Source: Bacillota bacterium (GTDB lineage Bacteria; Bacillota; Clostridia; Christensenellales; Aristaeellaceae). From it: a stretch of 6,696 nucleotides of DNA. How positions within the stretch are numbered: the stretch's first letter is position 1; every line of letters begins with the position of its first letter. The stretch spans positions 1-6,696 of the forward strand of contig JAEYPB010000052.1 in NCBI GenBank assembly GCA_023411175.1, written 5' to 3'. The position numbers were made by a program, and so were the translations under genes. The notes below the pieces were generated by a model that did not search any database, was not told where the DNA came from, and saw only the letters and a list, made by a program, of their open reading frames with translations. Below are positions 1 through 5,713 of the stretch, one piece after another.

Positions 1-480
1 GTGCTGCTCCGCGCCGCGGCGGGCGCCGCGGCGATGGCGGGCGCGCCGCTGATCCTGCACACGGAACCGGGTGCAGACCCGGTGGCGGCGGTCGCCTTCT
101 GCGAGCGCGCGGGGCTTGACCCCGCGAGAATCCTCCTGTGCCACCTCGACCGGCAGGCGGAGGACTTCCGCCCCCACGAGGCGGCGGCGCGAACCGGCGC
201 ATCCCTCGAGTACGACACCATCGGCCGCTTCCGCTACCACGACGACGAATCGGAAATCCGCCTGATCCTCCACATGCTGGAAAAAGGCCATCGGGACAGG
301 CTGCTCCTCTCCCTCGACACCACCGCCGCGCGGCTAATGCGCTACGGCGGCGAAATCGGCCTATGCTACCTCATCGAAACCTTTCTTCCGATGCTCGCCG
401 CCGGGGTCTCCCCCGCGGACATCGAAGCCATCACCCGCAGAAACCCCGCCCGCGCCTTTTCGCTCCAGAAGCGCGGATAA
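1..480 (+). CDS. phosphotriesterase-family metal-dependent hydrolase/lactonase, C-terminal part
   Basis: The reading frame is open from the first base and ends at TAA, so this is the 3' part of a gene that starts before the window; the initial GTG is most likely an internal valine. The 159 visible residues match the second half of the phosphotriesterase (amidohydrolase superfamily) TIM barrel. The strand-5 histidine is H20 in LILHTEPG, the strand-6 histidine is H48 in LLCHLDR, and the strand-8 aspartate is D106 in LLSLDTT, all expected metal ligands or catalytic residues. A helix rich in NPARAF near the C terminus is typical of the family. The strand-1 HxH pair and the bridging lysine would lie in the missing half. 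Family members include phosphotriesterases and several lactonases, including ones acting on sugar lactones. Next to two dehydrogenases and a sugar kinase, a lactonase role is more likely than organophosphate hydrolysis. The family call is firm; the substrate is unknown. Confidence 0.88.
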   Translation: MLLRAAAGAAAMAGAPLILHTEPGADPVAAVAFCERAGLDPARILLCHLDRQAEDFRPHEAAARTGASLEYDTIGRFRYHDDESEIRLILHMLEKGHRDRLLLSLDTTAARLMRYGGEIGLCYLIETFLPMLAAGVSPADIEAITRRNPARAFSLQKRG

Positions 481-526
481 GACCTCAAAAACATCTACTG
501 GAAGCCCACGTTCATATTGATCATCG

Positions 527-543
527 GCGGGGCGTTGTCCCGC
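527..543 (+). other. small hairpin in the gap after the hydrolase gene
   Basis: GCGGG and CCCGC form a perfect 5-bp stem around a 7-nt loop, 47 bases after the hydrolase stop codon. No T run follows, so it is not a convincing intrinsic terminator. It could be a weak attenuating or mRNA-end structure, or chance in GC-rich DNA. Confidence 0.3.
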
Positions 544-552
544 ACAAAACCC

Positions 553-580
553 TTGCAAAACCCGGAATTCTCCATATACT
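553..580 (+). promoter_or_regulatory. candidate sigma-70 type promoter before the shikimate-dehydrogenase-like gene
   Basis: TTGCAA (553-558) and TATACT (575-580) are separated by 16 bp, close to the housekeeping promoter consensus and more AT-rich than the surrounding DNA. Transcription would begin near 587, just before the ribosome binding site at 588-595, giving a very short leader. That tight geometry lowers confidence. If real, it would give the two dehydrogenase genes a start independent of the upstream hydrolase. Confidence 0.4.
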
Positions 581-601
581 GTGAACATAAGGAGGCCCTT
601 T

Positions 602-1531
602 ATGATTACGCTTCCCGCGCCGGCCGACCGCCCCACCATGTACTTTATCGGCGTCACCACCGGCCAGTCCTCCATCATGCGCCTTTTCCCCATCTGGGCG
701 GAGGCGCTGGGCATCGACGGCATCATCAAGGGCATCGACATCTCGATCCACGCACCCGAAGAGGACTACCGCGCGGTGGTGGAGTTCATAAAGCGCGACC
801 CACTCTCCCTCGGCGCGCTGGTGACCACCCACAAGATCGACCTTCTGGCCGCGTGCCGCGACCTGTTCGACTACCTCGACCCCTACGCGCTGCTTTTCGG
901 GGAGCTGAGCTCGATTTCAAAAGAGGACGGCAAGCTCCTGGGCCACGCGAAGGACCCGATCTCCGTGGGGTTGGCGCTGGACGCCTTCCTGCCCGCCGCC
1001 CACTGGCGCGCCTTCCCAAACGCGGAGGTCTGCGTGCTGGGCGCCGGCGGCAGCGCGCTGGCGGTGAGCGCGTACCTGGCCGACCCGCGCCACGGGGACA
1101 GCGTGCCCAGGCGCATCCACCTGACCAACCGCTCCGCGCCCCGGCTGGGCGAGGCGGTGAACATCCTGAAGGATTCCCGCGTTCCGCTGAGCTTCCACCT
1201 GTGCCCGGAGCCCGCGCTGAACGATCGGATCGTGACTTCGCTGCCGGAGGGTTCGATGGTCATCAACGCCACCGGCCTCGGCAAGGACCGCCCCGGCTCC
1301 CCGCTGACCGACGCCTGCCGCTTCCCGGAAAGGGGCGTCGCCTGGGAGTTCAACTACCGCGGTACGCTGGAGTTCATGCACCAGGCCGAGGCGCAGAAGG
1401 AGGCTCGCGGCCTCATCATCGAGGACGGCTGGACCTACTTCATCCACGGCTGGACGCAGGTGATCGCGGAGGTTTTCCACACCGACATCACCGGCGAGCG
1501 CCTCGAAATGTGCGACCGGCTGGCGCGATAG
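602..1531 (+). CDS. shikimate dehydrogenase-family NAD(P)-dependent oxidoreductase, divergent
   Basis: This is a 309-residue protein. ATG 602 is chosen because TAAGGAGG (588-595) sits six bases before it; the in-frame GTG at 581 lies upstream of that site and lacks its own. The N-terminal substrate domain carries VTTHK with K78 at the place of the catalytic lysine, and GHAKDPISVG with D118 where AroE has the catalytic aspartate of NTDxxG. The Rossmann part has VLGAGGSA (145-152), TNRS (175-178) where AroE has the NRT cofactor motif, NATGLG (222-227), and a C-terminal helix with Q261/Q265. The usual SxSP shikimate-carboxylate motif is not recognisable; the matching stretch reads GVTTGQSSIM. 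The catalytic pair is therefore kept but substrate recognition appears altered. A biosynthetic AroE role is unlikely among sugar-catabolic genes; oxidation of a cyclic polyol, quinate-like acid or sugar derivative is my inference. The next gene starts 12 bases after the stop, so the two are almost certainly co-transcribed. Confidence 0.88.
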   Translation: MITLPAPADRPTMYFIGVTTGQSSIMRLFPIWAEALGIDGIIKGIDISIHAPEEDYRAVVEFIKRDPLSLGALVTTHKIDLLAACRDLFDYLDPYALLFGELSSISKEDGKLLGHAKDPISVGLALDAFLPAAHWRAFPNAEVCVLGAGGSALAVSAYLADPRHGDSVPRRIHLTNRSAPRLGEAVNILKDSRVPLSFHLCPEPALNDRIVTSLPEGSMVINATGLGKDRPGSPLTDACRFPERGVAWEFNYRGTLEFMHQAEAQKEARGLIIEDGWTYFIHGWTQVIAEVFHTDITGERLEMCDRLAR

Positions 1532-1543
1532 GGAGGGATAAGC

Positions 1544-2473
1544 GTGTCCGTCAAGGTACTCGTCACACCGCGCTCCTTCGGAAAAGAGGACCCGTCGCTC
1601 TTTGACCGCCTCGCGGGGGCGGGCTTTGAGGTGGTCCGAAACGACACCGGCGCGATCCTCTCAAAGGAACAGATGATCGAAAGAATCGCGCCCTGCGACG
1701 GGCTGATCGTCGGCGTCGATCCCGTCGACGCCGACGTGATCGCCGCCGCGCCGCGCCTTCGCGCCATCGCCAAGTACGGCGTGGGCGTGGACAACATCGA
1801 CCTTTCCGCCGCGGCTGCGCGGGGCATCCGGGTCAGCCGCACGGTGGGCGCCAACGCCTCCGCCGTGGCGGACTACGCCATGGCGCTGATGCTGGCGGTA
1901 TCCCGAAAGCTGGTCGTGATCGACAGAAAGTGCCGCGCCGGGGACTGGTCGAAGATCACCACCCTCGACGTGACCGGCGCGACGCTGGGGCTGATCGGCC
2001 TCGGCGCCATCGGGAAGCTGGTGGCGAAGCGGGCGCGGGGCTTCGACATGCGGGTTCTGGCCTTCGATGTCGCCTGGGACGAGGGCTACGCTTTGGAAAA
2101 CGGCATCGAATACGCGCTGCCGGAGGAAATCCTCCGAACCGCGGACTTCATCAGCCTGCACCTGCCGCTCATCCCGTCCACCGAGAACTTCATCGGCGCG
2201 GAAGAGATCGGGATGATGAAGCCCGGCGCGATCCTCATCAACACCGCCCGGGGCGGCCTGGTGGACGAGGACGCGCTGCTCGCGGCGCTGAAAGAGGGCG
2301 CGATCGGCGGCGCGGGACTCGACGCGTTCCGGGAAGAACCGCCCTCCGCCGAATGGTTCGAACTGGACAACGTGGTGCTGGGCGCGCACTGCGCCGCATC
2401 CACAAAGGGCGCGAGCCTTCAGATGGGGCGGATGGCTGCGGAAAACCTAATTATTGCGTTGAACGAGCGCTGA
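1544..2473 (+). CDS. D-2-hydroxyacid dehydrogenase, phosphoglycerate dehydrogenase-like
   Basis: This 309-residue protein starts at GTG 1544, with GGAGGG (1532-1537) six bases upstream and touching the stop codon of the preceding gene. It has the full D-isomer 2-hydroxyacid dehydrogenase layout: a split N-terminal catalytic domain with KYGVGVDNID (78-87), the family motif NASAVADYAMALML (104-117), the NAD-binding loop GLGAIG (152-157) and D175 ending the next strand, which favours NAD. The catalytic residues are R236 in NTARGGLVDE, E265 in DAFREEP and H282 in LGAHCAAST. It ends right after the catalytic domain, without the regulatory ACT or intervening domains of long SerA enzymes (E. coli SerA is about 410 residues). 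It would interconvert a D-2-hydroxyacid and a 2-oxoacid. Coupled to the upstream dehydrogenase, it more likely acts on a sugar-acid intermediate than in serine synthesis. Serine biosynthesis cannot be excluded. Fold and chemistry are firm, substrate is not. Confidence 0.92.
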   Translation: MSVKVLVTPRSFGKEDPSLFDRLAGAGFEVVRNDTGAILSKEQMIERIAPCDGLIVGVDPVDADVIAAAPRLRAIAKYGVGVDNIDLSAAAARGIRVSRTVGANASAVADYAMALMLAVSRKLVVIDRKCRAGDWSKITTLDVTGATLGLIGLGAIGKLVAKRARGFDMRVLAFDVAWDEGYALENGIEYALPEEILRTADFISLHLPLIPSTENFIGAEEIGMMKPGAILINTARGGLVDEDALLAALKEGAIGGAGLDAFREEPPSAEWFELDNVVLGAHCAASTKGASLQMGRMAAENLIIALNER

Positions 2474-2497
2474 AATCTCCTTCGGATCTTTCAGCGC
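2467..2497 (+). other. hairpin spanning the stop codon of the hydroxyacid dehydrogenase
   Basis: GCGCTGAAA (2467-2475) and TTTCAGCGC (2489-2497) are a perfect 9-bp inverted repeat around a 13-nt loop that can add a small inner TCC/GGA pairing. The TGA stop (2471-2473) lies inside the left arm. There is no T run after it, so it may be an mRNA 3'-end stabiliser, a Rho-assisted stop or a pause site rather than a textbook intrinsic terminator. Confidence 0.6.
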
Positions 2498-2502
2498 GGG
2501 AG

Positions 2503-2628
2503 AACTGCGCTCTCCTATTGAGAAGAAATTCCGCTTCGCGGCCTTTCTTCGCGGAGGAAACTGCACTCGCCTATTGCGAAGAAATTCCGCTTCGCGGCCT
2601 TTCTTCGCGGAGGGAACTGCGCTCGCCT
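2503..2628. repeat. 56-bp tandem repeat, 2.25 copies, each with a hairpin
   Basis: Units run 2503-2558, 2559-2614 and a partial 2615-2628, each starting AACTGC. The two full units differ at only 4 of 56 positions by my count. Each unit holds a near-palindrome. In unit 1, GAAGAAA (2522-2528) pairs with TTTCTTC (2544-2550), enclosing a 2x2 internal loop and a CCGC-TTC-GCGG tip (2531-2541). In unit 2 the outer stem extends to 9 bp, GCGAAGAAA (2576-2584) with TTTCTTCGC (2600-2608). There are no variable spacers. The function is unknown. Confidence 0.85.
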
Positions 2629-2651
2629 GAAACGCCAAAGCGTTTCGGGCG
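2624..2651. other. 12-bp hairpin after the 56-bp array
   Basis: CGCCTGAAACGC (2624-2635) pairs with GCGTTTCGGGCG (2640-2651) around a CAAA tetraloop, with one G-T wobble in the + strand RNA. No T run follows on either side, so it does not look like an intrinsic terminator. Confidence 0.65.
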
Positions 2652-2663
2652 GCTCGCTGACTT

Positions 2664-2698
2664 GAGGAAGTGTTTCCTCCGCCAGTATGCGCACTGGC
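2664..2698. other. two short perfect hairpins in tandem
   Basis: GAGGAA (2664-2669) pairs with TTCCTC (2674-2679) around a GTGT loop. GCCAGT (2681-2686) pairs with ACTGGC (2693-2698) around ATGCGC. The second is close to a complete 18-bp palindrome. They continue the run of inverted repeats from 2467 to 2736. Confidence 0.5.
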
Positions 2699-2707
2699 TA
2701 TGGAAAC

Positions 2708-2736
2708 CGTTCCCGGCGCGCATGTCGCCGGGAACG
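2708..2736. other. perfect 11-bp inverted repeat at the edge of the 58-bp array
   Basis: CGTTCCCGGCG (2708-2718) and CGCCGGGAACG (2726-2736) form a perfect 11-bp stem with a 7-nt loop. The right arm overlaps the first 58-bp unit from its first base (2727), and GCCGGGAACG recurs at the start of every later unit. The left arm could therefore pair with any of four partners. Confidence 0.75.
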
Positions 2737-2915
2737 AGTAAGAAGGACGACGGGGTTGTCTGATCTTCGGTTTTCGGCGCACGAGCCGGGAACGCGTGAG
2801 AAGGACGACGGGGCTGTCTGATCTTCGGTTTTCGGCGCACGAGCCGGGAACGGGTGAGAAGGACGACGGGGTTGTCTGATCTTCGGTTTTCGGCGCACGA
2901 GCCGGGAACGCGTGA
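2727..2915. repeat. 58-bp tandem repeat array, three full copies plus a partial fourth
   Basis: Full units are 2727-2784, 2785-2842 and 2843-2900, and a partial unit covers 2901-2915. Each starts GCCGGGAACG and ends TTTTCGGCGCACGA. The full units differ only at unit positions 11 (A/C/G), 14 (A/G/G) and 30 (T/C/T), so copying was recent or homogenisation is active. There are no unique spacers, which excludes a CRISPR array. The unit is not a multiple of three, so any coding reading would change frame at each copy. The array sits just upstream of the kinase gene. Its role is unknown. Confidence 0.9.
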
Positions 2916-2998
2916 AGGGATTGCGGCGAGGCGACTGCCGTCGTACACGCCGAAAAAAGAGTGGAACGGGGCCTAGCGAAAACCGGGAGGGTTGCGGC

Positions 2999-4519
2999 AT
3001 GAAATACATTCTCGCCCACGACCTGGGCACGTCCGGCAACAAGGCGACGCTGTTCAGCGAGGAGGGCAGGCTGATCGGCTCCGCCGTCTACGCCTACGGA
3101 ACCGAATACTTCAACGAGACCTGGGTGGAACAGGACCCGGCGGACTGGTGGCGCGCCGTGTGCGAGACCAGCCGCGCGCTGATCGCCGAGACCGGAATTC
3201 CAAGCGCCGACATCGCCGCCGTTTCCTTCAGCGGGCAGATGATGGGCTGCCTGTGCGTCGACCGGGCGGGGAACCCGCTTCGCAAGTCCATCATATGGGC
3301 GGATCAGCGCGCCCAGGCGCAGACGCGGGCGCTGGGCGAAAAGATCCCGATCCGGGAGTTTTACTCAATCGTCGGCCACCGGAACGCCGCCTCCTACGGC
3401 CTTCAGAAGCTGATGTGGGTGCGGGACAACGAGCCGGAAATCTACGAAGCCACCTACAAGACGCTGAACGCCAAGGACTACATCGTCATGAAGCTCACCG
3501 GAAACTTCCTGACCGAGCCTTCGGACGCGTCCTCCAACGCCTGCGTGGACCTAAAAACCCTCGGCTGGTCTGAGCGGCTGATCGAATACGCCGGGGTGGA
3601 TTACGACAAGTTCCCAAAGATCGTGCCCTCCACCTTTGTGGCGGGCGGCGTGACCGCTGCGGCCGCGGCGGAGACCGGCCTCGCCGTGGGTACCCGGGTC
3701 GTGATGGGCGGCGGCGACGGGCTGTGCGCCAACGTGGGCGCGGGCTCGGTGAAGCCCGGCAAGAGCTTCAGCTACGTGGGCTCCTCCGCGTGGATCGCCA
3801 CCACCAGCGAAGTGCCAGTCCTTGACGAGGGGATGCGCACCGTCACCTGGGCCCACATCGTGCCCGGCCTCTACGCGCCCAACGGCACCATGCAGTCGGC
3901 GGGCGGCGCCTATGCCTGGCTCAAAAACGAGCTGGGTCGGTTTGAGTCCTTCGAGGCCCAGCGCCTCGGCCTCAGCCCATACCAGCTGATCGACGCCCAG
4001 ATCGCCGAGAGCCCGGCGGGGTCAAACGGCGTGATCTTCCTGCCCTACCTGTTGGGCGAGCGCGCGCCCCGCTGGAACGTGGACGCCCGCGGCGCGTTTC
4101 TGGGGCTCAAGATGGAAAATGGGCGGCGGGACATGTTCAGAAGCGTGCTCGAGGGCGTGACGATGAACCTCTCGATCATCCTGGACATCCTGCGTCAGCA
4201 AATCCCGATCGACGAGATCCTGGTCATCGGCGGCGGCGCGAAGGGCGCGGTGTGGCGGCAGATGATGGCGGACATCTACGGCGCCCGCATCGTGGCCCCG
4301 GCGCTCCTCGAAGAGGCAACGTCCATGGGCGCGGCGGTGACCGGCGGCGTGGGCGCGGGGCTGTTCAAGGATTTCGACGCCATCGACCGCTTCATCGACG
4401 TCAAGTACACCCACGAGCCCATCGAAAAAAACGTGGCGGCCTACAAACCGGTCAAGGTAATGTTCGAGCTGTGCTACCAGTCCATGCTGCCCGTCTACGA
4501 AAAGATGGCGGGCAAGTGA
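2999..4519 (+). CDS. FGGY-family carbohydrate kinase, xylulokinase-like
   Basis: This protein has 506 residues. ATG 2999 is chosen over an in-frame upstream ATG (2912) because GGGAGG (2985-2990) lies eight bases before it and the family fold starts right there with MKYILAHDLGTSGNKA; the extra 29 upstream codons are basic, low-complexity and fall in repeat DNA. FGGY features in order: phosphate-binding DLGTS (D8), the SFSGQMMG motif (76-83) followed by IIWADQR (98-104), GGGDG with D240 as the expected catalytic base, the FLPYLLGERAP segment (347-356), and the second ATPase motif IGGGAKGAVWRQMMADIYG (410-428). Length fits the roughly 500-residue family norm. It would use ATP to phosphorylate a ketose, polyol or sugar acid. 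Xylulokinase is the closest family by motif, but FGGY motifs do not fix the substrate (ribulokinase, gluconokinase and others are close). The propeller gene starts 17 bases after its stop, so they form one unit. Confidence 0.93.
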   Translation: MKYILAHDLGTSGNKATLFSEEGRLIGSAVYAYGTEYFNETWVEQDPADWWRAVCETSRALIAETGIPSADIAAVSFSGQMMGCLCVDRAGNPLRKSIIWADQRAQAQTRALGEKIPIREFYSIVGHRNAASYGLQKLMWVRDNEPEIYEATYKTLNAKDYIVMKLTGNFLTEPSDASSNACVDLKTLGWSERLIEYAGVDYDKFPKIVPSTFVAGGVTAAAAAETGLAVGTRVVMGGGDGLCANVGAGSVKPGKSFSYVGSSAWIATTSEVPVLDEGMRTVTWAHIVPGLYAPNGTMQSAGGAYAWLKNELGRFESFEAQRLGLSPYQLIDAQIAESPAGSNGVIFLPYLLGERAPRWNVDARGAFLGLKMENGRRDMFRSVLEGVTMNLSIILDILRQQIPIDEILVIGGGAKGAVWRQMMADIYGARIVAPALLEEATSMGAAVTGGVGAGLFKDFDAIDRFIDVKYTHEPIEKNVAAYKPVKVMFELCYQSMLPVYEKMAGK

Positions 4520-4536
4520 CGAAGGGAGACGTTTTC

Positions 4537-5532
4537 ATGCAGACGCCCAAGCTGTTCATGCTGCTGCCGGAGGAATACGTGTCCACCCCCGACGGCATGG
4601 AGGTCGACGCCGAGGGCAACCTGATCCTGTCCTGCCCCAATTTCGCGGACATGTCCATGCCCAGCTGCGTTCTGAAGATTTCGAAAGACAAGTCCGTCCG
4701 CAAGTGGTTTGACGTGCCGGTGAACCCGGAAACGAACGAGGCGCGGTCGATGGGCATCGCCTTCGGGCCGGACGGCGACCTGTACATCGTGGACAACCCC
4801 GGCTGGACGGGCCGGGCGGATCTGGTCTACACCGGGCGCATCCTGCGCGTCCGGCTGGATGGGGACGAAATCGCCAGGACCACCGTCGTGGCGGACGGCA
4901 TGGAGCACCCGAACGGCATCCGAATCCGGGGAGACAATCTATACGTCACCCAGTCCACGCTGGCGAAGGTGGAGGGGCCGGGCGGAAAGCTCGTGAGCTG
5001 CGTGTACCGCTTCGGCCTGGACGACCAGGGCATCCATGTGACCAACACGCTCTCCGACGAGAACATCCTCGAAACCTTTGTGACCGAGAACCCCAAATGC
5101 CAGTACGGCGTGGACGGCATCGTGTTCGACCGGGAGGGGCGGCTGGTGATCGGCAACTTTGGCGACGGCTCGGTGCACCGGCTGACGCTGTCCGACGACG
5201 GCGCGAAGGTGCTGGAGAACGAGCTTTGGTGCCGGGACCCGGAGAACCTTTTGACCACCGACGGCATGACCATCGATCCCTACGGCAACATCTACGTGGC
5301 GGATTTCTCCTGCAACGCCATCGGCAGGATCTCCCCGGAGGGCGTCATCACCCGCATCGCCCAGAGCCCGGACTGCGACGGCTTCGACGGCGGGCTGGAC
5401 GAGCCCGGCGAGCCCTGCGTGTGGAACGGGCAGATCGTGGTCAGCTGCTTCGACCTGGTGGTGGACGACCAGAAGGTCAACACCGCCCACGAAATGCCCG
5501 CGACGATGAGCCTACTGGATATTGAGCCGTAA
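4537..5532 (+). CDS. SMP-30/gluconolactonase-type six-bladed beta-propeller hydrolase
   Basis: This protein has 331 residues. ATG 4537 follows GAAGGGAG (4521-4528) and directly succeeds the kinase stop; the frame is open far upstream but there it only overlaps the kinase. The SMP-30/gluconolactonase pattern is clear from recurring blade motifs: DGMEVDAEGN (19-28), FGPDGDLYIVD (76-86), HPNGIRI with N126, DNLYVTQ (133-139), VDGIVFDREGRL (192-203) and DGMTIDPYGNIYVADF (242-257). N126 and D193 match the expected metal ligands. The N-terminal ligand, normally Glu in an EGP motif, appears to be D19 in TPDG, a conservative difference. No signal peptide is present, so it is cytoplasmic. The likely job is opening a sugar lactone made by a dehydrogenase in the same pathway. 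A non-enzymatic propeller is a weaker alternative. It is the last gene before a strong hairpin. Confidence 0.87.
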   Translation: MQTPKLFMLLPEEYVSTPDGMEVDAEGNLILSCPNFADMSMPSCVLKISKDKSVRKWFDVPVNPETNEARSMGIAFGPDGDLYIVDNPGWTGRADLVYTGRILRVRLDGDEIARTTVVADGMEHPNGIRIRGDNLYVTQSTLAKVEGPGGKLVSCVYRFGLDDQGIHVTNTLSDENILETFVTENPKCQYGVDGIVFDREGRLVIGNFGDGSVHRLTLSDDGAKVLENELWCRDPENLLTTDGMTIDPYGNIYVADFSCNAIGRISPEGVITRIAQSPDCDGFDGGLDEPGEPCVWNGQIVVSCFDLVVDDQKVNTAHEMPATMSLLDIEP

Positions 5533-5557
5533 GTACGGAGCGCCGCAAAAAGCATGA

Positions 5558-5600
5558 TTTACGCCGGCAGTTTTATGAACCGCCGGCGTAAAAAATTTTT
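5558..5600 (+). terminator. probable intrinsic terminator ending the + strand block
   Basis: TTTACGCCGGC (5558-5568) and GCCGGCGTAAA (5582-5592) form a perfect 11-bp stem with a 13-nt loop, 25 bases after the propeller stop codon. Three A and then TTTTT (5596-5600) follow. The T run is displaced by the A stretch, so efficiency may be moderate. Its position fits the end of the catabolic unit. Confidence 0.7.
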
Positions 5601-5636
5601 GGCGAACGCACAGCGGTCTCCATGGTTACTGAGGAC

Positions 5637-5673
5637 AAAAAAGAGCACCGGCCGCCGGATCGGCCGATACTCT
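5637..5673 (-). terminator. intrinsic terminator of the SH3b protein gene
   Basis: Read on the - strand, a 13-bp stem (5661-5673 with 5642-5654, two G-T wobbles) closes a 6-nt loop and is followed by a T run (the A run 5637-5642 on +). It lies 40 bases past the stop codon at 5714. It faces the + strand terminator at 5558-5600, giving a properly insulated convergent junction. Confidence 0.85.
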
Positions 5674-5713
5674 CTTCTTCATTGGCGTTTAGGTCCCTTT
5701 TCTAAACCGGGCG

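Larger units (their letters stand above)
2474..2998. other. repeat-filled intergenic region without a convincing gene
   Basis: About 525 bp separate the dehydrogenase stop from the kinase start. The stretch holds two unrelated tandem arrays (56-bp and 58-bp units) with several hairpins between them, described in separate entries. Reading frames on the - strand are open here for over 100 codons, but their translations are just the 58-bp unit read in different frames, with no start signal or recognisable domain. The last 80 bases before the kinase (2916-2984) hold no clear promoter. I see no transposase, tRNA or CRISPR organisation. Confidence 0.7.

Noticed and set aside
138..584. Second + strand frame open through the hydrolase gene, and similar long frames opposite the kinase and propeller
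   Set aside because: They are shadows in GC-rich coding DNA: Arg/Pro/Gly/His-rich, no domains and no ribosome binding sites, while the other frame carries full family motifs.
581..601. GTG 581 as start of the shikimate-dehydrogenase-like gene
   Set aside because: The strong TAAGGAGG lies after it and is well spaced from ATG 602; the candidate promoter would also place the transcript start after 581.
1544..2473. Assigning serA (serine biosynthesis) to the hydroxyacid dehydrogenase
   Set aside because: The catalytic residues fit the broad family, but the short form without an ACT domain and the catabolic neighbours do not justify the symbol.
2503..2915. CRISPR or other guide-RNA-type array
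   Set aside because: The 56-bp and 58-bp units are repeated in full with no unique spacers between them, and no cas or related genes are visible.
2912..2998. Upstream in-frame ATG (2912) as start of the kinase
   Set aside because: The extra 29 residues are basic and repeat-derived, while ATG 2999 has a good ribosome binding site and begins exactly at the conserved FGGY fold.
2447..3042. Three overlapping - strand open frames of 114-190 codons across the repeat region
   Set aside because: Their translations are the same 58-bp unit in successive frames (recurring PKTEDQT, RRKPKIRQP and CAENRRSD strings). 58 is not divisible by three, there are no start signals and no known domain. Open frames here follow from composition and repetition.
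2999..4519. Assigning xylB to the kinase
   Set aside because: The motifs are xylulokinase-like, but FGGY substrate specificity cannot be read from motifs, and no xylose isomerase gene is in the window.
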